Assembly: GCF_030409505.1 (NCBI RefSeq)
Contig: NZ_JAUFPZ010000002.1
Location: 3,541,501 to 3,605,500 of the forward strand
Reading direction: 5' to 3'
DNA: 64,000 nt
From: Zunongwangia endophytica
GTDB taxonomy: Bacteria > Bacteroidota > Bacteroidia > Flavobacteriales > Flavobacteriaceae
The notes beneath the pieces were generated by a model. The model searched no databases and was not told the origin of the DNA. It saw only the letters and a list, made by a program, of their open reading frames with translations. Of the stretch, positions 17,133 to 27,007 are shown piece after piece. The translations under genes and the position numbers were made by a program. Positions within the stretch are counted from its first letter, which is position 1. The number at the start of each line of letters is the position of its first letter.

Positions 17133-18026
17133 TTATTCAGATTTGCCTTCAGCGCTATCTTTAGATTTTTCAGACTCTTTTAAAACAGTCCCTTTCATCT
17201 TAGTTTGATCGTAAAGATAAACATCTCTTTGTGGGTAAGGAATCGTCATACCTGCTTCTTCCAGTCTTATTTTACCTTCTTCTAGCATATACCAGTGGAT
17301 ATCCCAGAATACACTGTTATCAGCGAAGTATCGAACATAAAAGTTAACCGAGCTGTCACCTAGTTCACCAACCAATACTTGTGGCGCAGGATCTGCTTCG
17401 ATACCTTCTTGCTCTTTAACAAGATTCATTAATACCTCTTTAGCTTTCTTAATATCATCATCATAAGAAATACCAAAAGTCATGTTCTCACGACGCACGC
17501 CATTTACAGTATAATTTACGATGTTATCATTGGCCAGGCTACCGTTTGGAATAACAGCTTCCTGATTTCCGAAGGTATTTAATTTGGTATAAAAAAGATT
17601 TACTTCTTTTACACTTCCAGAAACTCCCTGAGCTTCAATCCAATCTCCGATTCTAAAAGGTTTTAAAATAATAATTAAAACACCTCCTGCAAAGTTTGAT
17701 AACGATCCCTGTAATGCAAGACCGATCGCTAAACCTGCAGCACCAAGAATGGCTACTAAAGAAGTTGTTTCAATTCCTACTTGAGAGATAGCGACAATGA
17801 TCACTAAAATTTTCAAAGCCCACTTCACCAATGTAGTTAAAAAGCCTTCTAAAGCGGGATCGTATTCTCTCTTTTGAAGGGCAGCTTGCATGAATTTCAC
17901 TACACGTTTTACGATCCAAAAACCAATAATTAGGATTAAAATCGCTGCAATTAAATCGGGTAGAAAATCAATAAATTTTTTAGCGTATTCTTTCGCTAAA
18001 TCAGAAAAGTCGTTTAATTTATCCAT
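17133..18026 (-). CDS. Small-conductance mechanosensitive channel (MscS family)
   Basis: A 297-aa channel of the standard MscS length. Helices TM1 (about 20-42), TM2 (about 65-85) and the Gly/Ala-rich pore helix TM3 (AAGLAIGLALQGSLSNFAGG, about 95-115) precede the beta domain starting FRIGDWIEAQGVSGSVKEV, and then the alpha/beta cage. These channels open when membrane tension rises and release solutes under hypo-osmotic shock. The C-terminal tail is charged. It lies 72 bases downstream of the DUF255 gene on the same strand. Confidence 0.94.
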   Translation of the reverse strand: MDKLNDFSDLAKEYAKKFIDFLPDLIAAILILIIGFWIVKRVVKFMQAALQKREYDPALEGFLTTLVKWALKILVIIVAISQVGIETTSLVAILGAAGLAIGLALQGSLSNFAGGVLIIILKPFRIGDWIEAQGVSGSVKEVNLFYTKLNTFGNQEAVIPNGSLANDNIVNYTVNGVRRENMTFGISYDDDIKKAKEVLMNLVKEQEGIEADPAPQVLVGELGDSSVNFYVRYFADNSVFWDIHWYMLEEGKIRLEEAGMTIPYPQRDVYLYDQTKMKGTVLKESEKSKDSAEGKSE

Positions 18027-18098
18027 AGTTTTTTAGTAGTTTCCACAAATAGAATAATTTTTTACAGTAAATGCGAGCATTATTTAGTTTAAATTTTG

Positions 18099-20141
18099 TT
18101 AAACCAGCGCTATTTTGTTTAAAATGCTCCTTAAATCCTCATCTGGTAGCTGACATTTGCCTTCTTCACATAAATAAAGTAGTGTCTTTTCTTTAACCAA
18201 TCTATTTGACAGTAAAGGCAGTGCGCTTTCAGTTTTACTTCCTGAGATTATCAAATTTGGGTTATAATTTTTCTGAATTTCAGTTTTATATTCCATCGAT
18301 TTATCTCCAAGAATGGCAAGTTCATAAAATGGATTACTCATACTCATATAAAGGTGTAGCCAATTAGAATATCCCATTGGATAAGAATCGATCTTTTCTG
18401 AAATAATTTTAAGCATTTTGATTGCGATATCTTGATATTGAAGATTTCCTAATAATTTGCTTAACCTGAATAAATTATTTGCCATTGCTGAATTAGAAGC
18501 CGGGATCACATTATCTGTAAATTCTATCGGAGTACTTATTAAAGGATCGTCATCTAAAGAAGTGAAGTTAAAAAGGCCATTTTCGTCATTATAAAGATTA
18601 GAGATACTATATTGAAGCCAATTTTCAGCATAATCAATCCATTTTTCATCGAAAGTCGCCTCGTATAGTTTGATGAATGCTTCTATCGAAAATGCATAAT
18701 CTTCAAGATATCCATTAATTTTACTTTTTCCATTTTTATAGGAATGATAAAGTCGGAAATCTGGATTACACTGGTTTTCAATAATGAAATTAGCGTTTTT
18801 AGTAGCAATTTCTAGAAACAATAAATTGCCAGTAGCAGCGTAAGCATCAACAAAACCTGTGATGGTAAGCGCATTCCAGGAGGTAAGTGTTTTGTCATCA
18901 AGACCAGGCTTTTCCCTTTTTTTTCTTGCTTCTGAAAGAATATCAGTCCATTTCTGTTTTTTACTCTGAAGTTCTTCTAGCGAGATTCGATGTTTTTCAG
19001 CGAAATTTTTGTCGGCTTCAGTTTTATAAAGAATATAATTTCCGTTTTCCCAGTAACCTTTTTCATTAATATTGAAATAAGAAGCAAATAGATCGTAATC
19101 TGAAATTAGTAGTTCTTGTAGCTCTGCTGCTTTCCAGGTGTAGTAAGCTCCTTCTTCCTGCTTTCCATTTTCATTTTTAGAGTCGGCATCTAAAGCCGAG
19201 TAAAATGCTCCCGTGGTATCGGTAAGTTCATTTTGGATAAAATTGGCTGTTTTTTCGATAATCTCTTTGTACCAAGGATTCGAAGTAAGTTTGTACGCTT
19301 TACTATAAACGCTTAGCAATTGTGCATTGTCATAAAGCATTTTCTCAAAGTGCGGTAAATGCCATCGTGCATCTACAGAATATCTGGAAAACCCACCATC
19401 CACATGATCGAAAGTTCCGCCGAAAGAAATTTTATCGAGTGTATGAAGCACATAATTTTCTAATTCTTCATCTTTAAATTGATAGGAATAGCGCAATAAG
19501 AAATCAAGATTAGTGGGCATCATAAATTTTGGAGCATTTCTACTTCCGCCAAGTTTTACATCCAGATGTGGTTTCCAGATTTCGATAAAGTTTTTTAGAC
19601 GTTCCTGAGAAAATTCGAGTGCATTTTCACCAATTTCAAGTGTATTTAATCGATGTAATCCTTTTTCAAGTTTTTCAGCATAATTAGTTAATTGCTCGGG
19701 TTCTTTTTCGTAAATCTGTCTGATCTGGCGCAAAGCACTAATCCATTGTTCTTTTCTAAAATAGGTGCCACCCCAAACAGGCCTTCCGTCTGGTAATGCA
19801 ACAATATTCATTGGCCAGCCGCCACTACCGGTCATTATTTGTACGGCCTGCATATAAACTTGATCGATGTCTGGTCGTTCTTCACGATCAACTTTTATAG
19901 AAATATAATGCGCATTCATGATATCAGCAACCTCGTGGTCTTCAAAACTCTCGTGCTCCATTACATGACACCAGTGACAAGCCGAATAGCCAACACTTAT
20001 AATGATTAGCTTATTACTCTGTTTTGCCTCCTCTAATGCCGTTTTATTCCATGCTCTCCAATCGACTGGATTATGGGCATGCTGAAGTAAATACGGACTA
20101 GTTTCATTTATTAAATCATTAGTAAACTGCGGGGATTCCAT
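18099..20141 (-). CDS. DUF255/YyaL thioredoxin domain-containing protein
   Basis: A 680-aa protein of the YyaL/spermatogenesis-associated protein 20 family. The N-terminal thioredoxin-like domain has C55-H-W-C58 in [16 protein letters not shown]; the middle and C-terminal parts (about 200-650) form an (alpha/alpha)6-type barrel like N-acylglucosamine 2-epimerases, with motifs such as [20 protein letters not shown]. The biochemical function is not established. There is no signal peptide, so it is probably cytoplasmic. The 230-base divergent gap to the phosphate transporter has a weak promoter candidate on this strand. Confidence 0.9.
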   Translation of the reverse strand: MESPQFTNDLINETSPYLLQHAHNPVDWRAWNKTALEEAKQSNKLIIISVGYSACHWCHVMEHESFEDHEVADIMNAHYISIKVDREERPDIDQVYMQAVQIMTGSGGWPMNIVALPDGRPVWGGTYFRKEQWISALRQIRQIYEKEPEQLTNYAEKLEKGLHRLNTLEIGENALEFSQERLKNFIEIWKPHLDVKLGGSRNAPKFMMPTNLDFLLRYSYQFKDEELENYVLHTLDKISFGGTFDHVDGGFSRYSVDARWHLPHFEKMLYDNAQLLSVYSKAYKLTSNPWYKEIIEKTANFIQNELTDTTGAFYSALDADSKNENGKQEEGAYYTWKAAELQELLISDYDLFASYFNINEKGYWENGNYILYKTEADKNFAEKHRISLEELQSKKQKWTDILSEARKKREKPGLDDKTLTSWNALTITGFVDAYAATGNLLFLEIATKNANFIIENQCNPDFRLYHSYKNGKSKINGYLEDYAFSIEAFIKLYEATFDEKWIDYAENWLQYSISNLYNDENGLFNFTSLDDDPLISTPIEFTDNVIPASNSAMANNLFRLSKLLGNLQYQDIAIKMLKIISEKIDSYPMGYSNWLHLYMSMSNPFYELAILGDKSMEYKTEIQKNYNPNLIISGSKTESALPLLSNRLVKEKTLLYLCEEGKCQLPDEDLRSILNKIALV

Positions 20142-20370
20142 AACCTATTTTTAATAAAAGGTAGTAAAATTTAAAAGTTTTGGTGCAATGAAGTTTAGAT
20201 AACTTCACGTTCGTAATGACAATCTAAAGAGTAGATCATTATATTTGTCGCTCAAAATCAGCACAAAGCCTATATTTTTAGGGTAGTAATTAATTAAAGT
20301 TTTGGTAACCTTGGAGCGCTTTTAATTTGAAAAAAAAGAAAGACTTTTGCTGGTTGAAAATATAGGATTT

Positions 20371-22635
20371 ATGGAAGATGTTTATATTGTAATGCTAGTG
20401 GCCCTTCTCGCGCTAGCCATTACAGATTTGGTGGTAGGAGTGAGTAATGACGCCATCAACTTTTTGAATTCGGCTATTGGGTCTAAAGCCGTTTCAATGC
20501 GAACCATTTTAATCGTTGCCAGTATCGGGGTAGCCGTAGGAGCGATATTTTCGAGTGGTTTGATGGAGGTCGCCAGAAAGGGTATTTTCCTGCCTCAGCA
20601 ATTCTATTTTGAGGAAATCATGATCATTTTTATGGCAGTAATGATTACCGATGTGCTGCTGCTCGATTTCTTCAACTCTATTGGTCTTCCTACTTCTACG
20701 ACGGTTTCGATCGTTTTCGAATTGTTGGGAGCGGCTGTAAGTATTGCTATAATTAAGATTTATAAAGATGGGGGCGATTTAGGATTGCTAACTAACTATA
20801 TAAATACCAGTAAAGCGACAGAGATTATTATAGGTATTTTAATGGCGGTAGTTATCGCCTTTATTATAGGACTGCTGGTTCAGTACATATCAAGACTTAT
20901 TTTCTCTTTTCAGTTTGAAAAGAAAATGAAATACGTAGGCGGTGCTTTTGGTGGTGCTTCTTTAACTGCGATCCTTTATTTCATTCTTATAAAAGGTCTT
21001 AAGAGTGTTACTTATCTTTCAGAAGAAACTTTGAATTATATCAATAACAATACATTCATAATTATACTCATTGGTTTTGTTGTATTCTCGATTATCAGTC
21101 AGCTTTTGATGAGTATTTTTAAGCTGAATATTCTTCGAGTAATTATCGTGATAGGAACTTTTGCCTTGGCTTTGGCTTTCGCCGGTAATGATTTAGTGAA
21201 CTTTATTGGAGTTCCAATCGCAGCATGGCAGTCTTTTACGCTGTGGGAAGCTGCGTATCAATCTTCAGGAACATTGCCTTCAGAATTATTGATGAGCGGA
21301 TTAAGTGGAAGTGTGCCTACACCAGAGTTTTTATTGATCATAGCAGGTGGTGTTATGGTAGTTACCTTATGGTTTAGTAGCAAAGCAAAAGCAGTAGTAG
21401 AAACAGGAGTGAACCTGGCAAGACAGGGAGATGGAGTAGAGCGTTTTGAACCAAATTGGCTTTCTAGAAGTATTGTTCGCTATTCTGTTATCGTTAGTGG
21501 AGCCGTTTCTACCGTAGTTCCTAAAGTGATTAAAAACAAAATAGATAAGAAATTTGAAAAGCCAGAGAATACATCCAGAACCAAGCGTTTAGATGCTCCG
21601 GCTTTTGATATGGTTAGGGCTTCTGTAAATCTGGTGGTGGCTAGTATTTTGATCTCGATAGGTACAAATCTTAAATTACCATTGTCAACAACCTATGTGA
21701 CTTTTATGGTGGCGATGGGTTCGTCTTTGGCCGATAGAGCATGGGATCGTGAGAGTGCTGTTTATCGTGTTGCAGGAGTACTTAATGTAATTGGGGGTTG
21801 GTTCGTAACCGCTTTGGTGGCATTTACAGCTGCGGCATTATTTGCATGTATAATTTATTACGGAGGTACTATTGCTTTAGCAGTTTTAATCATTTTAGCT
21901 GTAGTTCTTGTAGTTAGGAGCGGAATAGTGCATTCTAGGAAATCTAAAGAGGAGAAGAAAAATAAACGATATAACCGTACTGATATCATTACAATTAATG
22001 AAATTACTACGGAAACTTCAGAGAATATTTCTAGCGTTATACATGGGATTAATAGAATGTATACTAAGACTGTCGACAATCTTGGGTATCATGATCTTGG
22101 TAAGCTGAAGAAAAATAATAAGGCTATAGGAAAGCTTGAAGAGGAAGTAGACGATTTAAAAGGGAATATATTTTACTTTATTAAATCCCTTGATGATGAC
22201 TCTGTTGAAGCCAGTAAGTTTTATATTTTGATATTAGATTATCTTCAGGATATGACGCAGTCCATTGCATTTATTACCAGAAATAGCTATAACCACGTGC
22301 ATAACAACCATAAAAATCTGAAGTTTAATCAAATTCGGGATTTAAAGAAAGTCGACGATCGTATGCAGGTATTATTCGATGATATTGAGCATACTTTTAA
22401 TAATCATGAATTCGGAAAAATAGATCAAATCCTGACGGATAAACAGGAATTGCTGGATTATGTTTCAGATTTAATTCAGAAGCAAATTAATAGAATTAGA
22501 ACTTCAGAGACCAGTCCTCGTAATACCAAATTATACTTTGGATTGTTATTGGAAACTCGTGATTTGATAACGTCTACGATGAGTTTGTTGCAATTATTTC
22601 AGGACTTCTATCGTGAAGCGAAGAGTACTTTGTAA
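20371..22635 (+). CDS. Inorganic phosphate transporter (PiT family) with C-terminal PhoU-like helical domain
   Basis: A 754-aa phosphate symporter. The two PHO4 signature repeats are GVSNDAINFLNSAIGSKA (near residue 20) and GTNLKLPLSTTYVTFMVAMG (near 430); about twelve helices lie before residue 540. Residues about 545-750 are soluble, helical and charged, resembling PhoU/DUF47 regulators; E. coli PitA (499 aa) lacks them. The frame is open from TTG 20347, but ATG 20371 (MEDVYIVMLV) is preferred. A box with one mismatch (GACTTTTG, 20342-20349) sits at the right distance for that start. A bidirectional terminator follows. Confidence 0.92.
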   Translation: MEDVYIVMLVALLALAITDLVVGVSNDAINFLNSAIGSKAVSMRTILIVASIGVAVGAIFSSGLMEVARKGIFLPQQFYFEEIMIIFMAVMITDVLLLDFFNSIGLPTSTTVSIVFELLGAAVSIAIIKIYKDGGDLGLLTNYINTSKATEIIIGILMAVVIAFIIGLLVQYISRLIFSFQFEKKMKYVGGAFGGASLTAILYFILIKGLKSVTYLSEETLNYINNNTFIIILIGFVVFSIISQLLMSIFKLNILRVIIVIGTFALALAFAGNDLVNFIGVPIAAWQSFTLWEAAYQSSGTLPSELLMSGLSGSVPTPEFLLIIAGGVMVVTLWFSSKAKAVVETGVNLARQGDGVERFEPNWLSRSIVRYSVIVSGAVSTVVPKVIKNKIDKKFEKPENTSRTKRLDAPAFDMVRASVNLVVASILISIGTNLKLPLSTTYVTFMVAMGSSLADRAWDRESAVYRVAGVLNVIGGWFVTALVAFTAAALFACIIYYGGTIALAVLIILAVVLVVRSGIVHSRKSKEEKKNKRYNRTDIITINEITTETSENISSVIHGINRMYTKTVDNLGYHDLGKLKKNNKAIGKLEEEVDDLKGNIFYFIKSLDDDSVEASKFYILILDYLQDMTQSIAFITRNSYNHVHNNHKNLKFNQIRDLKKVDDRMQVLFDDIEHTFNNHEFGKIDQILTDKQELLDYVSDLIQKQINRIRTSETSPRNTKLYFGLLLETRDLITSTMSLLQLFQDFYREAKSTL

Positions 22636-22660
22636 TTAAGGTACTTATTAAACATAAAAA

Positions 22661-22690
22661 AGCCGCTTAAAATTTTTAAGCGGCTTTTTT
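22661..22690. terminator. Bidirectional terminator between pit and nfu genes
   Basis: An 11-bp stem (AGCCGCTTAAA against TTTAAGCGGCT) with a 3-base loop is flanked by A-runs on the left and T-runs on the right. It lies between two convergent genes and fits termination from both sides. Confidence 0.85.
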
Positions 22691-22711
22691 ATGTTTTAAT
22701 TTCCGAAGAAA

Positions 22712-23644
22712 CTATCCGTTAACAGCTTCCACGTAATCTACTTTTCCTTTTAGCATATCACGAAGCATTGTTTCGATTCCACTCTTTAAAGTCATTGTTG
22801 ACGAAGGGCAACCGCTACAAGCACCTTGCAGAATAACTTTTACGGTTCTTGTTTCTTCATTATAAGAATCGAATAAAATATTCCCTCCATCACTGGCAAC
22901 CGCTGGTTTGATATATTCTTCTAAGATCGCCACAACTTGTTGAGAAGTGTCGTCTAAATGATCAATATTAATTTGTGGTTTAGGAGCTGCTCCTGTGTTT
23001 TCTGTTGATTTTTGCTCTCCTGTAGAAGTTGTAACTGCATCGTTGTTTAAAACTGAATTGCCCTCCTGTATAAAATTACGGATAAACTCGCGCAATTCCA
23101 TCGTGATCTCTTCCCAGTTAGCAACATCGTATTTGTTTATACTTACGTAATTTTCGTCAATAAAAACTTCTTTTACAAATGGGAAATGAAATAATTGTTG
23201 CGCTAGGGGTGAGTCCTTTGCATCGTCGATATTTTTAAACTCTGCCGCATGAAGCACAAGCTTACGATTGGCAACAAACTTCATCACTTTTGGGTTAGGA
23301 GTACTTTCAGCATAAACCGTTACGGGAATATTCTTCTGCTCAGCATCGTCACTTTTAATAACGATTCCGCCTTTGTTCAGGTACGTTTCAATTTGTTCAG
23401 CTACTTCCTGTTCTACCTCCGGCCATTCTACAATATCGTATTTTTCAATAGCGATAAAGTTTTGCGAAATATAAACTGTTTTCACAAAGGGAAGATAAAA
23501 TAATTGCTGCGCAATTGGAGATTTTGCAGCCTCATCAATATTTTTAAATTCGAAATTCTCGTGTTTGGTTAAAAATTTGTTAGCTTCAAATTTAACAATT
23601 TGAGATTCTGTAGTATGTTGTATATTAATTTCGTAATTTTCCAT
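22712..23644 (-). CDS. NifU-like iron-sulfur scaffold with two tandem Nfu N-domains
   Basis: A 310-aa protein with three parts. Residues about 7-90 and 108-192 are two similar Nfu_N domains; both contain the pattern KSPIAQQLFYLPFVK or DSPLAQQLFHFPFVK followed by an IxKYD segment. After a Thr/Ser/Pro linker (about 200-225) comes the NifU-like domain with the cluster ligands C276 and C279 in ACSGCPSSTMTLK. Nfu proteins carry [4Fe-4S] clusters to target enzymes. Many Nfu proteins have a single N-domain, so the duplication is notable. A TATTTTTG box on this strand (23661-23668) lies 17 bases before the start. Confidence 0.92.
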   Translation of the reverse strand: MENYEINIQHTTESQIVKFEANKFLTKHENFEFKNIDEAAKSPIAQQLFYLPFVKTVYISQNFIAIEKYDIVEWPEVEQEVAEQIETYLNKGGIVIKSDDAEQKNIPVTVYAESTPNPKVMKFVANRKLVLHAAEFKNIDDAKDSPLAQQLFHFPFVKEVFIDENYVSINKYDVANWEEITMELREFIRNFIQEGNSVLNNDAVTTSTGEQKSTENTGAAPKPQINIDHLDDTSQQVVAILEEYIKPAVASDGGNILFDSYNEETRTVKVILQGACSGCPSSTMTLKSGIETMLRDMLKGKVDYVEAVNG

Positions 23645-23727
23645 TATTCTTAATTTTTGGCAAAAATACTAAACAAAACTTATCTTGTAGATTTATTGCC
23701 TAACTTATATAATATTGCAAATATAGT

Positions 23728-24762
23728 TTGATAAAATTTTACTCTAATTCTATAGATTTTCAAAGCTTTTTGAGCATTTTGCTTTTAAGCTCCATCTCTG
23801 TTTTTGGCATTAAAAATGCGAGAGCACAGGAGGTTATACCTACATATTCAGATTACCTGACCGATAATCTATATTTACTCTACCCGTCTATGGCCGGGGC
23901 TTCCAATTACAATCAGATACGTTTAACAGCAAGGCAGCAGTGGTTTGACGTTCAAGATGCCCCGAACTTACAAACCTTAAGTGTTAATGGTAGAGTAGGT
24001 GATAAAGTCGGGTTAGGAGGTATCTTTTTTAGAGATGAAAATGGCTACTTTTCAAAACTGGGTGCCTATGGTACTTTCGCTTATCATCTTATGTTTTCCA
24101 GAGATAATGTTAATCTTAATCAATTATCATTTGGTATAAGTGCTGATATTATTCAGCATCGTTTAGATCAGTCACAGTTTACCGTTTTTGATCCTTTGAT
24201 TGGAGGTAGTAATGCTACCGATTTTTTCGCCAATATGGATTTGGGGATGTCTTACTATTACATGGATTTTTACGCTCATATTGCTGCTAAAAATATAATT
24301 TCTGTAGAGCGTGATTTGTTTTACTCAGAGGAGCTGCCTAGCAATCAACGAAAATATATGGCTTCGGCTGGTTATGTTTTTGACTTTTATAGAGATGATT
24401 GGGGATTAGAACCTTCATTTTTATTTCAGCTGAGAGAGCAAAATTCTCAAAGTAGTATTGATGCCAATTTAAAAGCCTATAAAGACTTTGATTTTGGTCA
24501 GGGATGGATAGGTGCTTCTTATCGACACAGCTTCGACGCTTCAGAATATAACAGAGCTGGGGAAGAAGTAGAGCGCCAGAGTTTAAAATATATCACTCCT
24601 TTTTTAGGTGTTGAATACAAGCAGTTTATTTTTGGATATACTTTTAGTTACCAGTTAAACACTATGGTTTTAAGTAATAGTGGATTCCATCAACTTACAT
24701 TGGGCTATAATTTTGGAAAGAATAGAGAGCGATATGATTGTCACTGTCCTGCGATAAACTAG
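23728..24762 (+). CDS. PorP/SprF family type IX secretion membrane protein
   Basis: A 344-aa outer-membrane barrel protein. The motif YSDYLTDNLYLLYPSMAG and RQQWFDVQDAPNLQTLSVNG near the N-terminus are the hallmark of PorP/SprF. The signal sequence ends near residue 33 (ARAQ). Such proteins attach to or assist secretion of specific T9SS adhesins and usually sit next to one; here no adhesin is adjacent. The start is TTG 23728, but TTG 23770 would give a more typical signal peptide. A possible promoter is TTG 23685, TAATATTG 23710-23717. Its stop overlaps that of murI by 4 bases. Confidence 0.9.
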   Translation: MIKFYSNSIDFQSFLSILLLSSISVFGIKNARAQEVIPTYSDYLTDNLYLLYPSMAGASNYNQIRLTARQQWFDVQDAPNLQTLSVNGRVGDKVGLGGIFFRDENGYFSKLGAYGTFAYHLMFSRDNVNLNQLSFGISADIIQHRLDQSQFTVFDPLIGGSNATDFFANMDLGMSYYYMDFYAHIAAKNIISVERDLFYSEELPSNQRKYMASAGYVFDFYRDDWGLEPSFLFQLREQNSQSSIDANLKAYKDFDFGQGWIGASYRHSFDASEYNRAGEEVERQSLKYITPFLGVEYKQFIFGYTFSYQLNTMVLSNSGFHQLTLGYNFGKNRERYDCHCPAIN

Positions 24763-25550
24763 AAGTTAATTCGCTTTACCTGAAATTGGTCTTTTACAGG
24801 ATTAATTATTTTCTCCAATACAGCTGGGTTATTGTTACTGTAGAATACGCATTCTCCCTTTTGCTGAAAATTAGTATTTAGTTTGCCTAATTTGTCTAAT
24901 ATCGATTTTGTTTGTCGTGCTACTGCTTCACCAGAATCTATAATGGTTATAGCATTGCTGAAAAAAGCTCGTAACTTAGGAATAAGATAAGGATAGTGGC
25001 TGCAACCTAGCACTAGATAATCTAAAGGTTGTTCTTGCAACGGAATTAAAATTTGGCGCAGCAGACTTTTCATTTCTTCTGAATCGATCTTGCCAGCTTC
25101 AATAAGCTCTACCAGTCCATTTCCTTCAACTTCGATAACTTTTATTCCTTGTGTATATAACTCTGAAGTTTTTGTAAATAAATGGCTGCTAAGCGTTCCT
25201 TTGGTGGCCAGAATTCCTATTGTTTTTGTTTTAGATTTTAAAGCGGCAGGTTTTATGGCGGGTTCAATTCCTATAAACGGAACTTCAAACTCTTTTCTCA
25301 ATTCTAATATGGCATTTGTAGTGGCAGTATTACAGGCTACCACAATTATCTTAGCGCCTAACTCTAAAAGTTTAATTGTATTCTTTCGGCTAAGCGATAT
25401 AATCTCTTCGCGAGTTTTTATTCCGTAGGGAGCATTCGCGCTATCTGCGAGGTAAATGGTATCCTCGAAAGGTAGCAGTTCATGGATTTCTTTCCAGATA
25501 GAGGTGCCACCTACACCTGAATCGAATATGCCGATTTTATTGTTCACCAT
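24759..25550 (-). CDS. murI: Glutamate racemase
   Basis: MurI makes D-glutamate for peptidoglycan. The 263-aa protein has both catalytic cysteines in context, VACNTATTN and LGCSHYPYL, plus the N-terminal IFDSGVGGTSI loop with the conserved Asp and Ser. It is the last gene of the minus-strand envelope cluster and is separated from ompH by a strong palindromic terminator, so it may be transcribed by read-through. Confidence 0.97.
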   Translation of the reverse strand: MVNNKIGIFDSGVGGTSIWKEIHELLPFEDTIYLADSANAPYGIKTREEIISLSRKNTIKLLELGAKIIVVACNTATTNAILELRKEFEVPFIGIEPAIKPAALKSKTKTIGILATKGTLSSHLFTKTSELYTQGIKVIEVEGNGLVELIEAGKIDSEEMKSLLRQILIPLQEQPLDYLVLGCSHYPYLIPKLRAFFSNAITIIDSGEAVARQTKSILDKLGKLNTNFQQKGECVFYSNNNPAVLEKIINPVKDQFQVKRINF

Positions 25551-25560
25551 AGTCCCAAAA

Positions 25561-25594
25561 ATAAAAACTGCGCAGATATCTGCGCAGTTTTTAT
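25561..25594. terminator. 34-bp perfect palindrome between ompH and murI
   Basis: Positions 25561-25594 form a perfect palindrome centred on GATATC, with a GC-rich core (CTGCGCAG on each side) and A5/T5 flanks. As RNA it would be a terminator in both directions. It lies 25 bases after the stop of the 170-aa OmpH gene and 10 bases before the murI start codon. Confidence 0.75.
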
Positions 25595-25618
25595 AAAATT
25601 TTATGCTTTAGAGGCTAA

Positions 25619-26131
25619 TTATATACCTAATTCGGTCTTAACAGCTGGCATTAAATCGAAACCATCTGCCATGATTACTCCTGCACCAGTTGTAGAGTCT
25701 AATACGTAATCATAACCTTTAGCTCTTGCTACTTTCTGAATAGCGCCACGAGCTTTTTCTAAGATTGGTCTTACAAGATCCTGTTGTTTTTTCTGAAGAT
25801 CCTGAGAAGCCTTTTGGCTACGCTCTTGGATTCTTCTTTGCGCACCTTGCAATTCCATAGAACGTTTTTGATTTTCCTCTTCAGTTACAGTTTCTGCTTC
25901 AGCCTCGTAACGTTGTAATGTCTTTTGAGCTTCATTCATCATGTCTTTGATTTCAGCATCATAAGTGTTTCTCAACTTGTCAAGTTGCGTCATGGCGTTC
26001 TTATAATCTGGCATAGATTCGATAAGATCTTGTGTCGCAATGTGAGCGATTTTAGAATCCTGCGCGTTTACAAGTGTCGTAGCTCCTAATGTTAAGGCTA
26101 GGGCTATAAAAAGTGTTTTTAATTGTTTCAT
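25619..26131 (-). CDS. OmpH/Skp family periplasmic chaperone
   Basis: A 170-aa exported Skp-like chaperone: signal peptide (about 1-23, ending VNAQ), then the family opening KIAHIATQDLIESMPDYKNA, a long coiled coil (about 45-130), and a C-terminal beta segment (KGYDYVLDSTTG). Skp holds unfolded outer-membrane proteins before BamA inserts them. It is the second of two OmpH paralogues in tandem downstream of bamA. Confidence 0.94.
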   Translation of the reverse strand: MKQLKTLFIALALTLGATTLVNAQDSKIAHIATQDLIESMPDYKNAMTQLDKLRNTYDAEIKDMMNEAQKTLQRYEAEAETVTEEENQKRSMELQGAQRRIQERSQKASQDLQKKQQDLVRPILEKARGAIQKVARAKGYDYVLDSTTGAGVIMADGFDLMPAVKTELGI

Positions 26132-26165
26132 TTTAATTAATATTAAGTGTTAAAGTAATTATTTG

Positions 26166-26978
26166 TTAATTGATTGTATCCTTAATTCTGGCTTCAGCTT
26201 CTCTAGCTGCGTTTATACTATCTCTTCTTCGTTCTCTGTCTTCCAATATCTGTGCCCTTCTTTCTTCGAATTCGGCTTTTTTAGCGGCTCTTGTAGAATC
26301 ACGTTTTCTTCTGCGTTCTTCGATATATAATTCTCTTTCAGTTTTAGCATTCTGAGATGCTTGTTCTCGTGCTTGAATTACTGAATCCTGAGCAACAGTT
26401 CTATTCTCGGCTTGTTCTAAATCTATACGATCCTGGCGACTTTCAATTTCTTCTCTATTAGCAGCACGTGTTATGATTCTTACTACCTGATCGCTCATGT
26501 CGTAATTTGATTTGGCATAAATCATACCAATATCTGAAGTGCGATCAAAAATAAAGTCAAAATTTCTTCTATCGGCTATTTCCTGAACCGCATTAAAAAC
26601 CTGATCTTGTATAGGTTTGATTAGTTGGCGCTTTTGTAAAATATAATCACCGCCCGGGCCAAATCTTTTTTGCTGATACTCGGTTAATTGATCCTGAAGA
26701 TACGTGATATCATCTTCTCTTTCTTCTAAAAGCTCTTTCGTTAATAAAGTTCTTTCGTTTTCAAGCTGAGTCTGTATTTCAGAAATCTCTCTTCTTTTCG
26801 TATCAATTTCGTTTTTCCAATCCTGAACACGATTATCAAGTTGATTTGATGCTTCTTGATATTCCGGAATATTCTCTAAAATATAATCCATGTCAATATA
26901 ACCAATATTGAGTCCGCGTTGAGAAAAAGCTCCCAAGGGTAAGATTATGGTTAGTATGATAAGGATTATTTTTTTCAT
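26166..26978 (-). CDS. OmpH/Skp family chaperone, long paralogue
   Basis: A 270-aa Skp-like protein: signal peptide (about 1-20, ending AFSQ), LNIGYIDMDYILENIPEYQE, a coiled coil and NFDFIFDRTSDIGMIYA. Unlike its shorter neighbour, it has a C-terminal extension of about 100 residues rich in Arg, Glu and Ala with heptad character. The frame is open further upstream, but ATG 26978 begins a clean signal peptide and leaves 29 bases after the bamA stop. The extended tail is unexplained. Confidence 0.93.
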   Translation of the reverse strand: MKKIILIILTIILPLGAFSQRGLNIGYIDMDYILENIPEYQEASNQLDNRVQDWKNEIDTKRREISEIQTQLENERTLLTKELLEEREDDITYLQDQLTEYQQKRFGPGGDYILQKRQLIKPIQDQVFNAVQEIADRRNFDFIFDRTSDIGMIYAKSNYDMSDQVVRIITRAANREEIESRQDRIDLEQAENRTVAQDSVIQAREQASQNAKTERELYIEERRRKRDSTRAAKKAEFEERRAQILEDRERRRDSINAAREAEARIKDTIN

Positions 26979-27007
26979 AATTGGTAGATAGAAAATATCA
27001 TGCCATT

